Source: Roseibium sp. Sym1
Lineage (GTDB): Bacteria > Pseudomonadota > Alphaproteobacteria > Rhizobiales > Stappiaceae
NCBI RefSeq assembly: GCF_027359675.1
Contig: NZ_CP114786.1
Span: 2,174,501 to 2,238,500 of the forward strand
Length of the DNA stretch: 64,000 nt
Direction: 5' to 3'
The notes under the pieces are model-generated. The model was not told where the DNA came from. It did not search any database and saw only the letters and a list, made by a program, of their open reading frames with translations. Both the position numbers and the translations under genes were made by a program. Below are positions 25,058 through 33,444 of the stretch, piece by piece (the first letter of the stretch is position 1; the number at the start of each line of letters is the position of its first letter).

Positions 25058-25717
25058 TTATTTTTTCTCCAGCCGGAAGACCCTGGTGTGTTTGATCTCA
25101 TTGTCTTCCAGCGCGCCGATGACCGGAACACGGTAGTCGGCCAGTTCGCTCAGGCGCTCCCGCGGCAGGTAGGAGCGGCCGGGGTCGCCGACGAGCACCT
25201 CTATGCCGGCCTCCTGCAGCCGGTCGAGGAAGCGCAGCACCTTGCCGGCCATCTGGCTGTCGTAGAAGACATCGCCGCAAATGACGAGATCGGCCTCCGG
25301 AAGCCGGGCCTCGGTGATATCCGCCGTTTCAACGCTGATCGAAACCTTGTTCAGCGCTGCGTTGAGCCGCGTGGCCGTCAGCGCGAAGGGATCGATGTCG
25401 ACCGCATGGCAGGAGCTTGCCCCGGCCATCATCGCGGCGATGCCGACCAGGCCGGAACCGCAGGCAAAATCGACGATGCGTTTTCCGGCGACCTGCCCGG
25501 GGTTGTCCAGGAGGTAGCGGGCAAGGCCCTGGCCGCCCGCCCAGGCAAAGGCCCAGAAGGGTGGCGCGAGACCGAGTTTACCCAGATCCTCTTCCGTCTT
25601 CTGCCAGAGCTCCATGGCCTCGTCGGCCACATGCAAGAGGATCTCCTCCGCATGCGGCACGGGCCTGACCCGGGTTTCCCTGGTTATGAACGCGGCCGGA
25701 TCCTCGATTGCGGGCAT
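25058..25717 (-). CDS. class I SAM methyltransferase (ETFB-lysine-methyltransferase-like)
   Basis: The 219-residue protein has SAM motif I as VDFACGSGLVGIAAMMAGA and motif II around CHAVDIDPFALTATRLNA. The phrase PPFWAFAWAGGQGLARYLLDNP and the DLVICGDVFYD post-motif are typical of the family that includes protein lysine methyltransferases acting on electron-transfer flavoprotein beta subunit. The substrate is inferred only from this resemblance. It starts one base after the EVE gene stop and is last in the YciI-EVE-methyltransferase operon. Confidence 0.85.
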   Translation of the reverse strand: MPAIEDPAAFITRETRVRPVPHAEEILLHVADEAMELWQKTEEDLGKLGLAPPFWAFAWAGGQGLARYLLDNPGQVAGKRIVDFACGSGLVGIAAMMAGASSCHAVDIDPFALTATRLNAALNKVSISVETADITEARLPEADLVICGDVFYDSQMAGKVLRFLDRLQEAGIEVLVGDPGRSYLPRERLSELADYRVPVIGALEDNEIKHTRVFRLEKK

Positions 25718-25718
25718 G

Positions 25719-26144
25719 TCAGGCCGGTTCTTTCAGCCCGCCCATTTCACAGACGACCTTCCATTCGGCTTCCGTGACCGGCTGGACGGACAGGCGCATG
25801 GAGGTGACCAGCGACATTTTTTCCAGGCGTGGCTCGGCTTTCACTTGTGCCAGCGTGACTGGTTTGGGCATGTCGCAGACGGCCTTGAAGTCCACGCATT
25901 CCCAGCGCGGGTCGTCGGTGGTGGTGTCCGGATGAATCTCGCTGCAGACCTCGACGACGCCGACCACTTCCTTGCCGATGTTGGAATGATAGAAGAACGC
26001 CTTGTCGCCGATTTCCATGGCGCGCATGTTGTTGCGGGCCTGGTAGTTGCGGATGCCGTCCCACTGCTCGCCTTCGTCACCCTTGGCCTTCTGCTGTTCC
26101 CAGGACCATTTGTCGGGTTCGGACTTGATCAGCCAGTACTGCAC
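25719..26144 (-). CDS. EVE domain-containing protein
   Basis: A 141-residue, single-domain EVE protein (PUA-like fold): MQYWLIKSEPDKWSWEQ at the start, QWDGIRNYQARNNMRAM, GDKAFFYHSNIGKEVVGVVEV and WECVDFKAV. EVE domains bind modified bases in DNA or RNA; the bacterial stand-alone form is of unknown role. Cytosolic. It abuts the YciI gene upstream and the methyltransferase downstream with essentially no gaps, so all three are made together. Confidence 0.93.
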   Translation of the reverse strand: MQYWLIKSEPDKWSWEQQKAKGDEGEQWDGIRNYQARNNMRAMEIGDKAFFYHSNIGKEVVGVVEVCSEIHPDTTTDDPRWECVDFKAVCDMPKPVTLAQVKAEPRLEKMSLVTSMRLSVQPVTEAEWKVVCEMGGLKEPA

Positions 26145-26435
26145 TTACGATGCCTCCGGATTCTTGATGGCCCAGTTCCACGGGCGGATTTCAACGCTCT
26201 CGAACAATCCGGCCCGGGCGTAAGGGTCTTCTTCGGAAATCGCAAGAATTTCATCCCGGTTGCTGGCCTCGATCACCACCAGCGACCCGGTCATGTTGCC
26301 GTCGTCGTCCAGGAACGGTCCGGCTGCCTTGAGGCTGTTGCCGAGGCCTTTCAGGAACTCGATATGGTCGTTGCGGTTGTCGAGACGTGTCTGCAGGGCA
26401 CCGGGCTTGTCGGTGCAGATCAGTGCATAGAGCAT
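26145..26435 (-). CDS. YciI-family protein
   Basis: A 96-residue protein starting MLYALICTDKPGALQTRL, with the YciI pattern of a ferredoxin-like dimer. The conserved His (RNDHIEFLKG) and Asp (SEEDPYARAGLF) of the family's putative active site are both present. The start at 26435 follows GAGGG with good spacing. Function is generally unknown, with some relatives acting as hydrolytic dehalogenases. First gene of the YciI-EVE-methyltransferase operon; in many alphaproteobacteria it follows gpsA directly, but here a chemoreceptor gene lies between. Confidence 0.9.
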   Translation of the reverse strand: MLYALICTDKPGALQTRLDNRNDHIEFLKGLGNSLKAAGPFLDDDGNMTGSLVVIEASNRDEILAISEEDPYARAGLFESVEIRPWNWAIKNPEAS

Positions 26436-26578
26436 GGAGAAGACCCTCAAATTGTCGAATCTGCGCAGACCCTAGGGCGGGTGTTTCACAAACTCAATGC
26501 CGCAGTCTGTCTCTGCTCCGAAAAGCCGGCATATGTAACCGGTCCCTGGTCAGGTCGCCGAGCATTCAAACGCCTGTT

Positions 26579-28021
26579 TCAGGGCGTGTAGCCGATGCGG
26601 AAACCGCCCCAGTGCCGGCCCCTGACGAAGATGGGGGCGCTGATGTCCTTCATGGGAACGAGGTGTCCGCCGCCCATGTCGCGCTGGTAGGTCTGCAATA
26701 GGAGCGGATCGCGGTTCTTCGCCGCCCGCATGCCCGTGCGGTCATCGAAGTAGCGGTGATTGCGGCAATTGGCGATGTTCCATTCGATGTCATCGCCCTG
26801 CGGCTTTGAGACCGCTTTGGTGTTCGTTGAGACATAGGCGGTGTCGTCGATCGACGCGCACCAGGCGATGCGGTCGTCGCTGGCGACGATCTCCTCGATG
26901 ATCGGGGACACATGGGTGTCGTTGAACGAGGAGAATTTGGCCAGATGCTGCGGCGGATTGCTGCCTGGAATTTCGGTGTGGTTCCGGTCGAACAGGTCGG
27001 CCTCGGTCAGTTCGCCGGAAACGATGGCCTGTTCGCACAGTTCCGCGACGCGCTTTGCCGCGTCTTCGGCCTTCCGGATGATGCCAGCCTCTTCCTTATA
27101 GGCACCGCACGTCGCGGAGAAAAGAACGAAGGCGTCGGTGTCGTCTGAGACCCGGCGCATGGTCCGTGAGATGTCGGCCAGCTTTGAGCTGGATTCGGTC
27201 AGGCTCGCCGAAACTGTTCCGGAGGTTTCGCGAAAGATTCCGCAGGTCTGCTGCACATCGACCATTTTCTCGTCGATGGATGTGGTCGCCTTGCCGATGA
27301 CTTGGATGTCGCCGGAGACCTTGGTCAGAATGTCGGCGAAGGTTCCCGCGTGGGTGCGAACCTTGGCCGCTGTTTCGCCGGTTTGCCTGGACGTGCCCGC
27401 GAGGTGCTCGAAACCGGACTTGATTTCGGACAGAGCCGTCTCGATTTCCGAGGTCGCATCCGCTGTCGACTGCGCCAGTTCCTTGACTTCGTTGGCCACC
27501 ACCAGAAAGCCGCGTCCGGCGTCGCCTGCGCGCGCCGCTTCGATGGAGGCGTTCAGCGCCAGGAGGTTGGTTTGCCGGGCGATGTTGTTGATCGAGTTCG
27601 TTATCGATCCGACCCTGCCGAGCACATCGCTCAATTCCGCCATCCTATCCTGGCCCGCGCGGACTGCCTCGAGCAGGTCGGCGATTTCCTGGCGTGCGGT
27701 CTCGATCGTCGCCTGGGAGCCTCCGATTTCCGCACAGGCGTTGCTCGCGATGTTCTCCGCCTCGGCGATCTGTGAAGAGATCTCGGTCGTCGCGGATTCG
27801 ATATCCGCAAACCGTCCGATCAGATTGGAAAAGTCTTCGACATTCGAGGAGAAGGTGCCGGAGATGGACTGGATTTCGTCGGCGGAAACCGCGACATCGA
27901 GGCTGATGCGGCTAAGGTTGGTGCCAATGGCACCCATTGCCTCCATGACCGAACCGGCTTCGGACGAATCGTTTTCTTCGACAGCCAATTCGTGGAAATC
28001 AGCATTTGCATATGCATGCAT
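26579..28021 (-). CDS. soluble methyl-accepting chemotaxis protein with C-terminal sensor domain
   Basis: The 480-residue protein lacks any membrane segment. Residues about 30-310 form the coiled-coil signalling domain, with the hairpin tip [31 protein letters not shown] (conserved in all chemoreceptors) near residue 165. The C-terminal 120 residues ([14 protein letters not shown]...[12 protein letters not shown]) form a compact sensor domain of the type attached to some cytosolic receptors. The start at 28021 follows GAGGG; an upstream extension to 28120 looks non-coding. It should sense a cytoplasmic signal and feed a CheA-CheW array. Confidence 0.9.
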   Translation of the reverse strand: MHAYANADFHELAVEENDSSEAGSVMEAMGAIGTNLSRISLDVAVSADEIQSISGTFSSNVEDFSNLIGRFADIESATTEISSQIAEAENIASNACAEIGGSQATIETARQEIADLLEAVRAGQDRMAELSDVLGRVGSITNSINNIARQTNLLALNASIEAARAGDAGRGFLVVANEVKELAQSTADATSEIETALSEIKSGFEHLAGTSRQTGETAAKVRTHAGTFADILTKVSGDIQVIGKATTSIDEKMVDVQQTCGIFRETSGTVSASLTESSSKLADISRTMRRVSDDTDAFVLFSATCGAYKEEAGIIRKAEDAAKRVAELCEQAIVSGELTEADLFDRNHTEIPGSNPPQHLAKFSSFNDTHVSPIIEEIVASDDRIAWCASIDDTAYVSTNTKAVSKPQGDDIEWNIANCRNHRYFDDRTGMRAAKNRDPLLLQTYQRDMGGGHLVPMKDISAPIFVRGRHWGGFRIGYTP

Positions 28022-28392
28022 GGACACAACTGCCCTCTTCGGTCTCGGAATGCCCGCTACTATGGTTAAGAAGAATTTAGGAAGCCTTAAATTTGTGCTG
28101 ATCGGCCCGAGTTTGCACAATTACCAGTCAGTGGTTTTCCCGATCGGGCTATCGCCGTCGCACGTACCAGGCTTTTTCGGCGCGGCGGCAAGAAACGTGT
28201 TGTGTTTCAGATAATTGTTCGGGCAGCCGGATCCTTTAGCCGTGTCCGGGATGCCGGGAGCGACCGTTTCGAGGCGTGCCGGACACTTGCGCCTGCCGCT
28301 TCCGGCACTTCCGGGCAATGAAACGTATTGCCGCGAACACCGCCCTTGCGGCCGGGTTGATTCGGCTATCCTGTCGGAGGCATCGTGACGCC
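28022..28392. other. intergenic region between gpsA and the chemoreceptor, no gene seen
   Basis: This 371-base gap holds an AT-richer part at 28055-28130, which probably contains the chemoreceptor promoter reading leftwards. The rest is GC-rich. Open frames across it are continuations of non-coding frames of gpsA and lack ribosome sites. No repeat or RNA is recognised. Confidence 0.4.
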
Positions 28393-29400
28393 CTAAACGA
28401 ATTCGGATTCCGCCTTGAGCGGGCGGGCCATCAGGGTGTTGAGGGCGTCGTCGATGGTCAGGTCCTCGTCGATCATCTTTGCGACCGTCTCGCAGATCGG
28501 CACCTCGACATCGTATTTGCGGGCGAGCTTCACCGCCACGCGGGCCGAGAAGGCGCCTTCGGCAAGCTTGCCGCCGGCGGAAATCAGTTCGGAAGCCATG
28601 AAACCCTCTCCCAGCCGCAGGCCGAAGGAGAAATTGCGCGACTGGCTCGACGAGCAGGTCAGCACAAGATCGCCGAGACCGGAGAGGCCGGTGAGCGTCT
28701 CTCCCTGCGCACCCATGGCCGTGCCGAGACGGGTGAGCTCGGCAAAGCCGCGCGCGGTCAGGGCCGCCTGGGCGCTGGCGCCGAGCTTGCGGCCGACCAC
28801 CGCGCCGCAGGCGATCGCCAGCACGTTTTTCAGTGCGCCGCCGATCTGGGTGCCGAGAATGTCGATGGAGGCATAGGGCCGGAAACAGGGCGATTGCATC
28901 GCCTCGCACAGGCTGAGCGCGGTCTTGGCGGAGTTGGCGGCGACCGTGACCGCGGTCGGCAGGCCCCTGGCAACGTCGTCTGCAAAGCTCGGGCCGGACA
29001 GGACGCCCGGTTCCACGCCCGGCAGTTCTTCCGAGAGCACCTTGGAGAGGAGCTTGCCGGAGGACTGTTCGATGCCCTTGGCGCAGAGCACGACGGGGCC
29101 GCGCACCTTGCCGGTCTTCTTGAGCGCGGCCAGCATGGCGCGGGTGGTCTGGGCGGGGGTGACCAGCAGCAGGGCATCCGCGTCGGCGACGTCCTCGAGC
29201 GCGTTCGTCGCCGCCAGGTCCTCGTCGAAGGTGATCTTCGGCAGGTAGCGCGGGTTCTGCCGTTTGGAGCGGATGTCGGACACAATCCCGGGATCACGCG
29301 CCCACAGGCGCACATCCCGTCCGGCCCTGGCGGCCGTCAAGGCCAGGGCGGTGCCCCAGGCACCGCCGCCTATGACGCCGACCGTCTTAATAGCGCCCAT
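28393..29400 (-). CDS. gpsA: glycerol-3-phosphate dehydrogenase [NAD(P)+]
   Basis: GpsA reduces dihydroxyacetone phosphate to sn-glycerol-3-phosphate, the backbone of membrane phospholipids. The 335-residue protein has the Rossmann signature VGVIGGGAWGTALALTAARA, the catalytic lysine region IGGALKNVLAIACG and the C-terminal GLSGLGDLVLTCSS. The start at 29400 (MGAIKTVGV) has AAAGG 7 bases upstream, and its first 14 bases overlap the end of the upstream NUDIX gene. Typically linked to tsaD, as here apart from the two NUDIX genes in between. Confidence 0.97.
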   Translation of the reverse strand: MGAIKTVGVIGGGAWGTALALTAARAGRDVRLWARDPGIVSDIRSKRQNPRYLPKITFDEDLAATNALEDVADADALLLVTPAQTTRAMLAALKKTGKVRGPVVLCAKGIEQSSGKLLSKVLSEELPGVEPGVLSGPSFADDVARGLPTAVTVAANSAKTALSLCEAMQSPCFRPYASIDILGTQIGGALKNVLAIACGAVVGRKLGASAQAALTARGFAELTRLGTAMGAQGETLTGLSGLGDLVLTCSSSQSRNFSFGLRLGEGFMASELISAGGKLAEGAFSARVAVKLARKYDVEVPICETVAKMIDEDLTIDDALNTLMARPLKAESEFV

Positions 29401-29863
29401 CGATCTGCCTTTCCATGCGCGTCCGTAGTGTTTCAAGCTGCGCTCCAAATTCTTCAAAGAACCTGGTCTCGGGCGGCGCATCCCTGGCGAACAGATCAAC
29501 CCAGAACAGGCGGAACCTTATCGGCGGCCCGCCGGAACTCGGTGTCATTTCGAAATGTTCCCATTCTGTCGCGGGTTTTTCACGAACGCTGCCGTGAAAA
29601 TGCCGCCGGCGATGCAGGCCGTCCAGACTTCCGGGAACATTTTTGAAGATATGGTCCTGGTCGGCGAACGATTCGAGAGCGATATCCAATGAAAGTCCTG
29701 TCTCCTCGGCAAATTCGCGCCGGGCGGCCTGGAGATAACTCTCACCGGGATCGAGAGTGCCGCCCGGGACCTGAAGGTCCGGGTCCGGATGATCCGGTTC
29801 GATGAACACCAGCAGCTGCGGTCCGCAGGTCAGGTAGACATAGGCCTTGTGATGGATTTTCAC
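29387..29863 (-). CDS. NUDIX hydrolase, second of a tandem pair
   Basis: A 158-residue NUDIX protein. The Nudix box reads GGTLDPGESYLQAARREFAEETGL, slightly split here from the strict GX5EX7REUXEEXGU form but with all acidic residues present (written in two parts: GGTLDPGESYLQAA, RREFAEETGL). It starts with a GTG at 29863 preceded by AAGGA at 7 bases, aligning with the start of its neighbour. It lies 19 bases after that paralogue and overlaps gpsA by 14 bases. NUDIX enzymes hydrolyse nucleoside diphosphate derivatives; the substrate is unknown. The shared opening HKAYVYLTCG and ending RF(R/F)FWxxLF show it arose by tandem duplication. Confidence 0.85.
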   Translation of the reverse strand: MKIHHKAYVYLTCGPQLLVFIEPDHPDPDLQVPGGTLDPGESYLQAARREFAEETGLSLDIALESFADQDHIFKNVPGSLDGLHRRRHFHGSVREKPATEWEHFEMTPSSGGPPIRFRLFWVDLFARDAPPETRFFEEFGAQLETLRTRMERQIDGRY

Positions 29864-29882
29864 GGGCAAGTCCTTGAAAAAG

Positions 29883-30386
29883 CTATGCAACGTTCTTTGA
29901 CGCCGACACGCGTTCGCGCAAGGCATTGAGCGGTGCGCCGAAGGCGGCGAAAAAAGTCTCCTCGTCCTGGGCCTTGGCCTCGAAAAGACCGATCCAGAAG
30001 AACCGGAACCGGATCGGGGCGCCGCCGCTGCTCGGGTGCATTTCGTAATGTTCCCAGGTGTCTTTCGGCCGGGCGGAAAGGCGGACATGATAATTGCGCC
30101 TGACATGGCGGCCCTTAAGCGGCCGGTCGGGCGGCGCGCGGAACTGGCCAACCGGCGGCAGGGTTTCAAACGGCAGATCCTGGCTGGAAAACTGATCGAA
30201 GGCGGCGTCAAGCTCCAGGCCGGTTTCCTCGGCGAATTCGCGCATCGCGCCGTGCAGGAAACTCTCGCCGGGATCCACGGTCCCACCGGGCACCTGCAGG
30301 CCGAGCCAGGGCGTGTCCGGCTCGTCAAAGACCAGAAGGTCGGTGCCGCAGGTCAGATAGACATAGGCCTTGTGATAGAGACGCAT
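29883..30386 (-). CDS. NUDIX hydrolase, first of a tandem pair
   Basis: A 167-residue NUDIX protein with the box split as GGTVDPGESFLHGA and MREFAEETGL. The opening MRLYHKAYVYLTCGTDLLVF and the distal SSGGAPIRFRFFWIGLFEAK are shared with the downstream paralogue, which lies 19 bases away. The start at 30386 has AAGGA 10 bases upstream; an in-frame ATG nine codons earlier is possible. It is placed between tsaD and gpsA, where many relatives have no gene. Confidence 0.85.
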   Translation of the reverse strand: MRLYHKAYVYLTCGTDLLVFDEPDTPWLGLQVPGGTVDPGESFLHGAMREFAEETGLELDAAFDQFSSQDLPFETLPPVGQFRAPPDRPLKGRHVRRNYHVRLSARPKDTWEHYEMHPSSGGAPIRFRFFWIGLFEAKAQDEETFFAAFGAPLNALRERVSASKNVA

Positions 30387-30472
30387 TCCCGGAAGGTCCT
30401 TTTCGCAATGCACCGTTTCCTATCAGGCTCCGCGGTTCGGCGTAAGGGCGGGCGCGTTTTCTTTGTGGCGTT

Positions 30473-31579
30473 TCAGACCTTGGCGCCTTTCTTGCCCGCG
30501 CCGAGAACGCCGGCATTCGCCGCATCGAGCGGCCAGCGCGGACGGGGCGACAGGGCCATGTCGTCGACGGGCCCGAGCCGCAGCCGTTCGATACCGGCCC
30601 AGGCGATCATGGCGGCATTGTCCGTGCACAGGCTCAGCGGCGGTGCGACAAAGCGCGCTCCGGCCGCGTCGGCAGCCGCCAGAAGGCTCCGGCGGATCTC
30701 CTGGTTCGCGGCCACGCCCCCGGCGACAACGATTGCTGGATCTGCGTCCGGATGGCGCTCCCTGAACAGCGCCAGTGCCGATTTGGTGCGCGCGGCCAGC
30801 ACATCGGAAACCGAGCGTTGAAAGGCGGCGCAAAGGTCGGCAACCGTCTGGTCGTCGACCGGTTCCAGTTTCTTGGCCTGGGTTCTGAGCGCGGTCTTGA
30901 GACCGGCAAAGGACATGTCCAGTCCCGGCCGGTCGAGCAGCGGCCGCGGCAGCCGGAAACGGCTGACATCGCCCTTCGCGGCCATCTTCTCCACATGCGG
31001 ACCGCCCGGATAGGGCAGCCCGAGCAGCTTGGCGGTCTTGTCGAAAGCCTCGCCGATGGCATCGTCGATGGTGGTGCCGAGCCGTTCATAGTCGCCGACG
31101 CCGCGGACCAGCAGGAACTGGCTGTGCCCGCCCGACACCAGCAGAAGCAGGAACGGGAACGCCAGGTCGTCGGTCAGCCGCGCGGTCAGGGCATGGCCTT
31201 CCAGGTGGTTGACGCCGACCAGCGGCTTGTTTGCTGCCATGGCGATCGCCTTGGCGGTCATGAAACCGACAATGACGCCGCCGATCAGGCCCGGGCCGGC
31301 CGTGGCGGCCACCGCGTCGATATCGTCCCACGAACAGCCGGCCTCATGCATCGCCTCGGCGACGATCCGATCGAGGATCTCGATATGGGCGCGGGCGGCA
31401 ATTTCCGGTACGACGCCGCCGAATTCGGTGTGCTCGTCGATCTGCGAGCGGATCGTGCTGGAAAGGATCCTCTTGTCATCCGGACCGCGCACGACCGCCG
31501 CCGCGGTTTCGTCGCAACTGGTTTCTATGCCCAGAACCGTCAGATCGGTCGCATTGTCTTTTGATTTGACTGAGGTCAT
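30473..31579 (-). CDS. tsaD: tRNA N6-adenosine threonylcarbamoyltransferase
   Basis: TsaD transfers the threonylcarbamoyl group to A37 of tRNAs reading ANN codons, working with TsaB and TsaE. The 368-residue protein has the ASKHA opening [16 protein letters not shown], the iron-binding His pair in [23 protein letters not shown], and the C-terminal [14 protein letters not shown] and [12 protein letters not shown]. The start at 31579 lacks a clear ribosome site; a TTG at 31618 and later codons are alternatives. It diverges from hemC, an arrangement common in alphaproteobacteria. Confidence 0.97.
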   Translation of the reverse strand: MTSVKSKDNATDLTVLGIETSCDETAAAVVRGPDDKRILSSTIRSQIDEHTEFGGVVPEIAARAHIEILDRIVAEAMHEAGCSWDDIDAVAATAGPGLIGGVIVGFMTAKAIAMAANKPLVGVNHLEGHALTARLTDDLAFPFLLLLVSGGHSQFLLVRGVGDYERLGTTIDDAIGEAFDKTAKLLGLPYPGGPHVEKMAAKGDVSRFRLPRPLLDRPGLDMSFAGLKTALRTQAKKLEPVDDQTVADLCAAFQRSVSDVLAARTKSALALFRERHPDADPAIVVAGGVAANQEIRRSLLAAADAAGARFVAPPLSLCTDNAAMIAWAGIERLRLGPVDDMALSPRPRWPLDAANAGVLGAGKKGAKV

Positions 31580-31673
31580 TGGTGTTGGTGCGGTGGCCTG
31601 TGTTAGGACACGTATCAATCAAGAAACATATGCCCGGCTTTTCCCGCCGGGCGTAGCATCTGGACGGTAAACC

Positions 31674-32600
31674 TTGCAATCAAATCCTTTGCGCATCGGC
31701 ACGAGAGGCAGCCAGCTGGCGCTGGCGCAGGCTCATGAAACCCGCGACCGGCTGATGGCGGCCCATTCTCTTCCCGAAGACGCGTTCGAGATCGTTGTCA
31801 TCAAGACCTCCGGCGACAGGATCCAGGACCGGCCCCTGTCGGAAGTCGGCGGCAAGGGGCTCTTCACCAAGGAAATCGAGGAGGCCCTGCTCGATGGCCG
31901 GATCGACATCGCGGTTCATTCCTCCAAGGACATGCCGACCGTGCTTCCGGATGGTCTGGCGCTGACGGCGTTCCTGCCGCGCGAGGATGTGCGCGATGCT
32001 TTCCTGTCGCCAAAGGCCGGCACGCTGACCGACCTGCCCCAGGGCGCCGTCGTCGGCTCCGGTTCCCTGCGCCGCCAGGCGATGATCAAGCGGCTCCGTC
32101 CGGACATCGAGGTGGTCATGTACCGCGGCAACCTGCAGACAAGGATGCGCAAGCTGGCCGAGGGGGAAGTCGACGCGACGCTGCTGGCCGCAGCGGGCCT
32201 GCGCCGGCTCGGGCTTGGCGGGGAAATCACCAGCCTTCTGGAAACACAAGACTTTCTCCCTGCCGTCGGCCAGGGGGCGATCTGCATCGAAAGCCGTGAA
32301 GGCGACACGGCAACCCTGGAGAAACTGGCCGCGATCCACGACGAGACCACGCAAATCCGCCTCGATGCGGAAAGGGCCTTCCTGGCCGTGCTCGACGGTT
32401 CGTGCCGCACGCCCATCGGCGGGCTTGCGACCATCGAGGGCGACACCCTGCAGTTCAGGGGAATCGTGCTGAAGCCGGACGGGTCCGAGGCCCATGAGGC
32501 CGCCGGCGGCGGTCCGCTTGCGGATGCGGTCCGGATCGGGCAGTCGGTTGGCGAGGACCTGAAGGCCAGGATGGGGCCGGGCTTTCTGGCAGAGGCCTGA
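31674..32600 (+). CDS. hemC: hydroxymethylbilane synthase (porphobilinogen deaminase)
   Basis: HemC condenses four porphobilinogens into hydroxymethylbilane in heme synthesis. The 308-residue protein shows [31 protein letters not shown] and YRGNLQTR, and the dipyrromethane cofactor Cys in [11 protein letters not shown]. The start appears to be TTG at 31674, with GGACGG six bases upstream; no ATG fits the family N-terminus. A GCCCGGC/GCCGGGC hairpin at 31632-31652 lies in the tsaD-hemC divergent region. hemD follows after 7 bases. Confidence 0.96.
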   Translation: MQSNPLRIGTRGSQLALAQAHETRDRLMAAHSLPEDAFEIVVIKTSGDRIQDRPLSEVGGKGLFTKEIEEALLDGRIDIAVHSSKDMPTVLPDGLALTAFLPREDVRDAFLSPKAGTLTDLPQGAVVGSGSLRRQAMIKRLRPDIEVVMYRGNLQTRMRKLAEGEVDATLLAAAGLRRLGLGGEITSLLETQDFLPAVGQGAICIESREGDTATLEKLAAIHDETTQIRLDAERAFLAVLDGSCRTPIGGLATIEGDTLQFRGIVLKPDGSEAHEAAGGGPLADAVRIGQSVGEDLKARMGPGFLAEA

Positions 32601-32607
32601 GGCGGGC

Positions 32608-33324
32608 ATGCGCTTCCTGGTGACACGGCCGCAACCGGAGTGCAGGCGCACTGCGGAGCGGTTGCGTGCCCTGGGACATGCCGCCGAAGAGGTGCCGCTG
32701 CTGACCTGCACGGAGTATCCGCCGGACCGGTTCGACCTGTCGAACGTGTCGGCCCTGGCCATTTCCAGCCGGCGGGCGGTCGCCGTTCTTGCCGGCCACG
32801 GCCAGCTTGCGGACTTGCAGAAACTGCCGGTTTTCACGGTCGGGCGCGCAACGGCGGAGGCCGCGCGGAAAGCCGGTTTCGCGGAAGTCGTGTCCGCGGA
32901 TGGTGATCTTGCCGCTCTCGCGGAGCTGATTCTCGCCAGACGGGACGGCCTGGAGCCGGGCAGCGTGCTCTATCCGGCGGCGGAGGACAGGGCCGGGGAG
33001 CTGGATGAGGTTCTGGCCGGCGGCAAAATGTCCTGCCGGACCGTTGCCGTTTACCGGATGGTTCCTGTGGAGACGGTGCCGCAAGAGCTGATCGAGGCGC
33101 TGTCAGGCGAAGCCTATGACGGGGTCCTGATCTATTCGAAGAGGACGGCCGAAGCCTTGCGCTCCCTGCTGCGCGCCGGTGTCCCGGGCGACAAATTTTC
33201 ACGCATGCCCGTCTATGCCCTTTCGAAACAGGCCGGTGAGCCCCTATCTGAAGCAATGCGGGTAAAAGTGGCTTCCGCGCCGAATGAAAACGCCTTGCTG
33301 GAATTGGCATTAACACAGTGTTAA
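32608..33324 (+). CDS. hemD: uroporphyrinogen-III synthase
   Basis: HemD closes and inverts ring D of hydroxymethylbilane to give uroporphyrinogen III. The 238-residue protein starts RFLVTRPQPECRRTAERL and has the low-conservation two-lobed pattern of the family, with SSRRAVAVL, FTVGRATAEAARKAGF, LYPAAEDRAGEL, VAVYRM and ILIYSKRTAEAL-like VLIYSKRTAEAL. It begins 7 bases after hemC and precedes the Mic60-like and HemY-like genes, the usual alphaproteobacterial order. Confidence 0.93.
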   Translation: MRFLVTRPQPECRRTAERLRALGHAAEEVPLLTCTEYPPDRFDLSNVSALAISSRRAVAVLAGHGQLADLQKLPVFTVGRATAEAARKAGFAEVVSADGDLAALAELILARRDGLEPGSVLYPAAEDRAGELDEVLAGGKMSCRTVAVYRMVPVETVPQELIEALSGEAYDGVLIYSKRTAEALRSLLRAGVPGDKFSRMPVYALSKQAGEPLSEAMRVKVASAPNENALLELALTQC

Positions 33325-33444
33325 CCGGATCCGGGGGAGTCGTTCTTTTGCAGCGCGCAAAAGTCTTTGCCGCGGCGGTACCGCTTCGCAAAGAGGTGTG
33401 TATAGTGAAGGTCTTGGGACCGGCAGGGTTCAGGAGGAGATGAG

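Noticed and set aside
29387..30328. 313-residue two-part NUDIX protein
   Set aside because: The first half is the wrong frame of the upstream NUDIX gene; the GTG at 29863 with its own ribosome site, matching the paralogue, is the real start.
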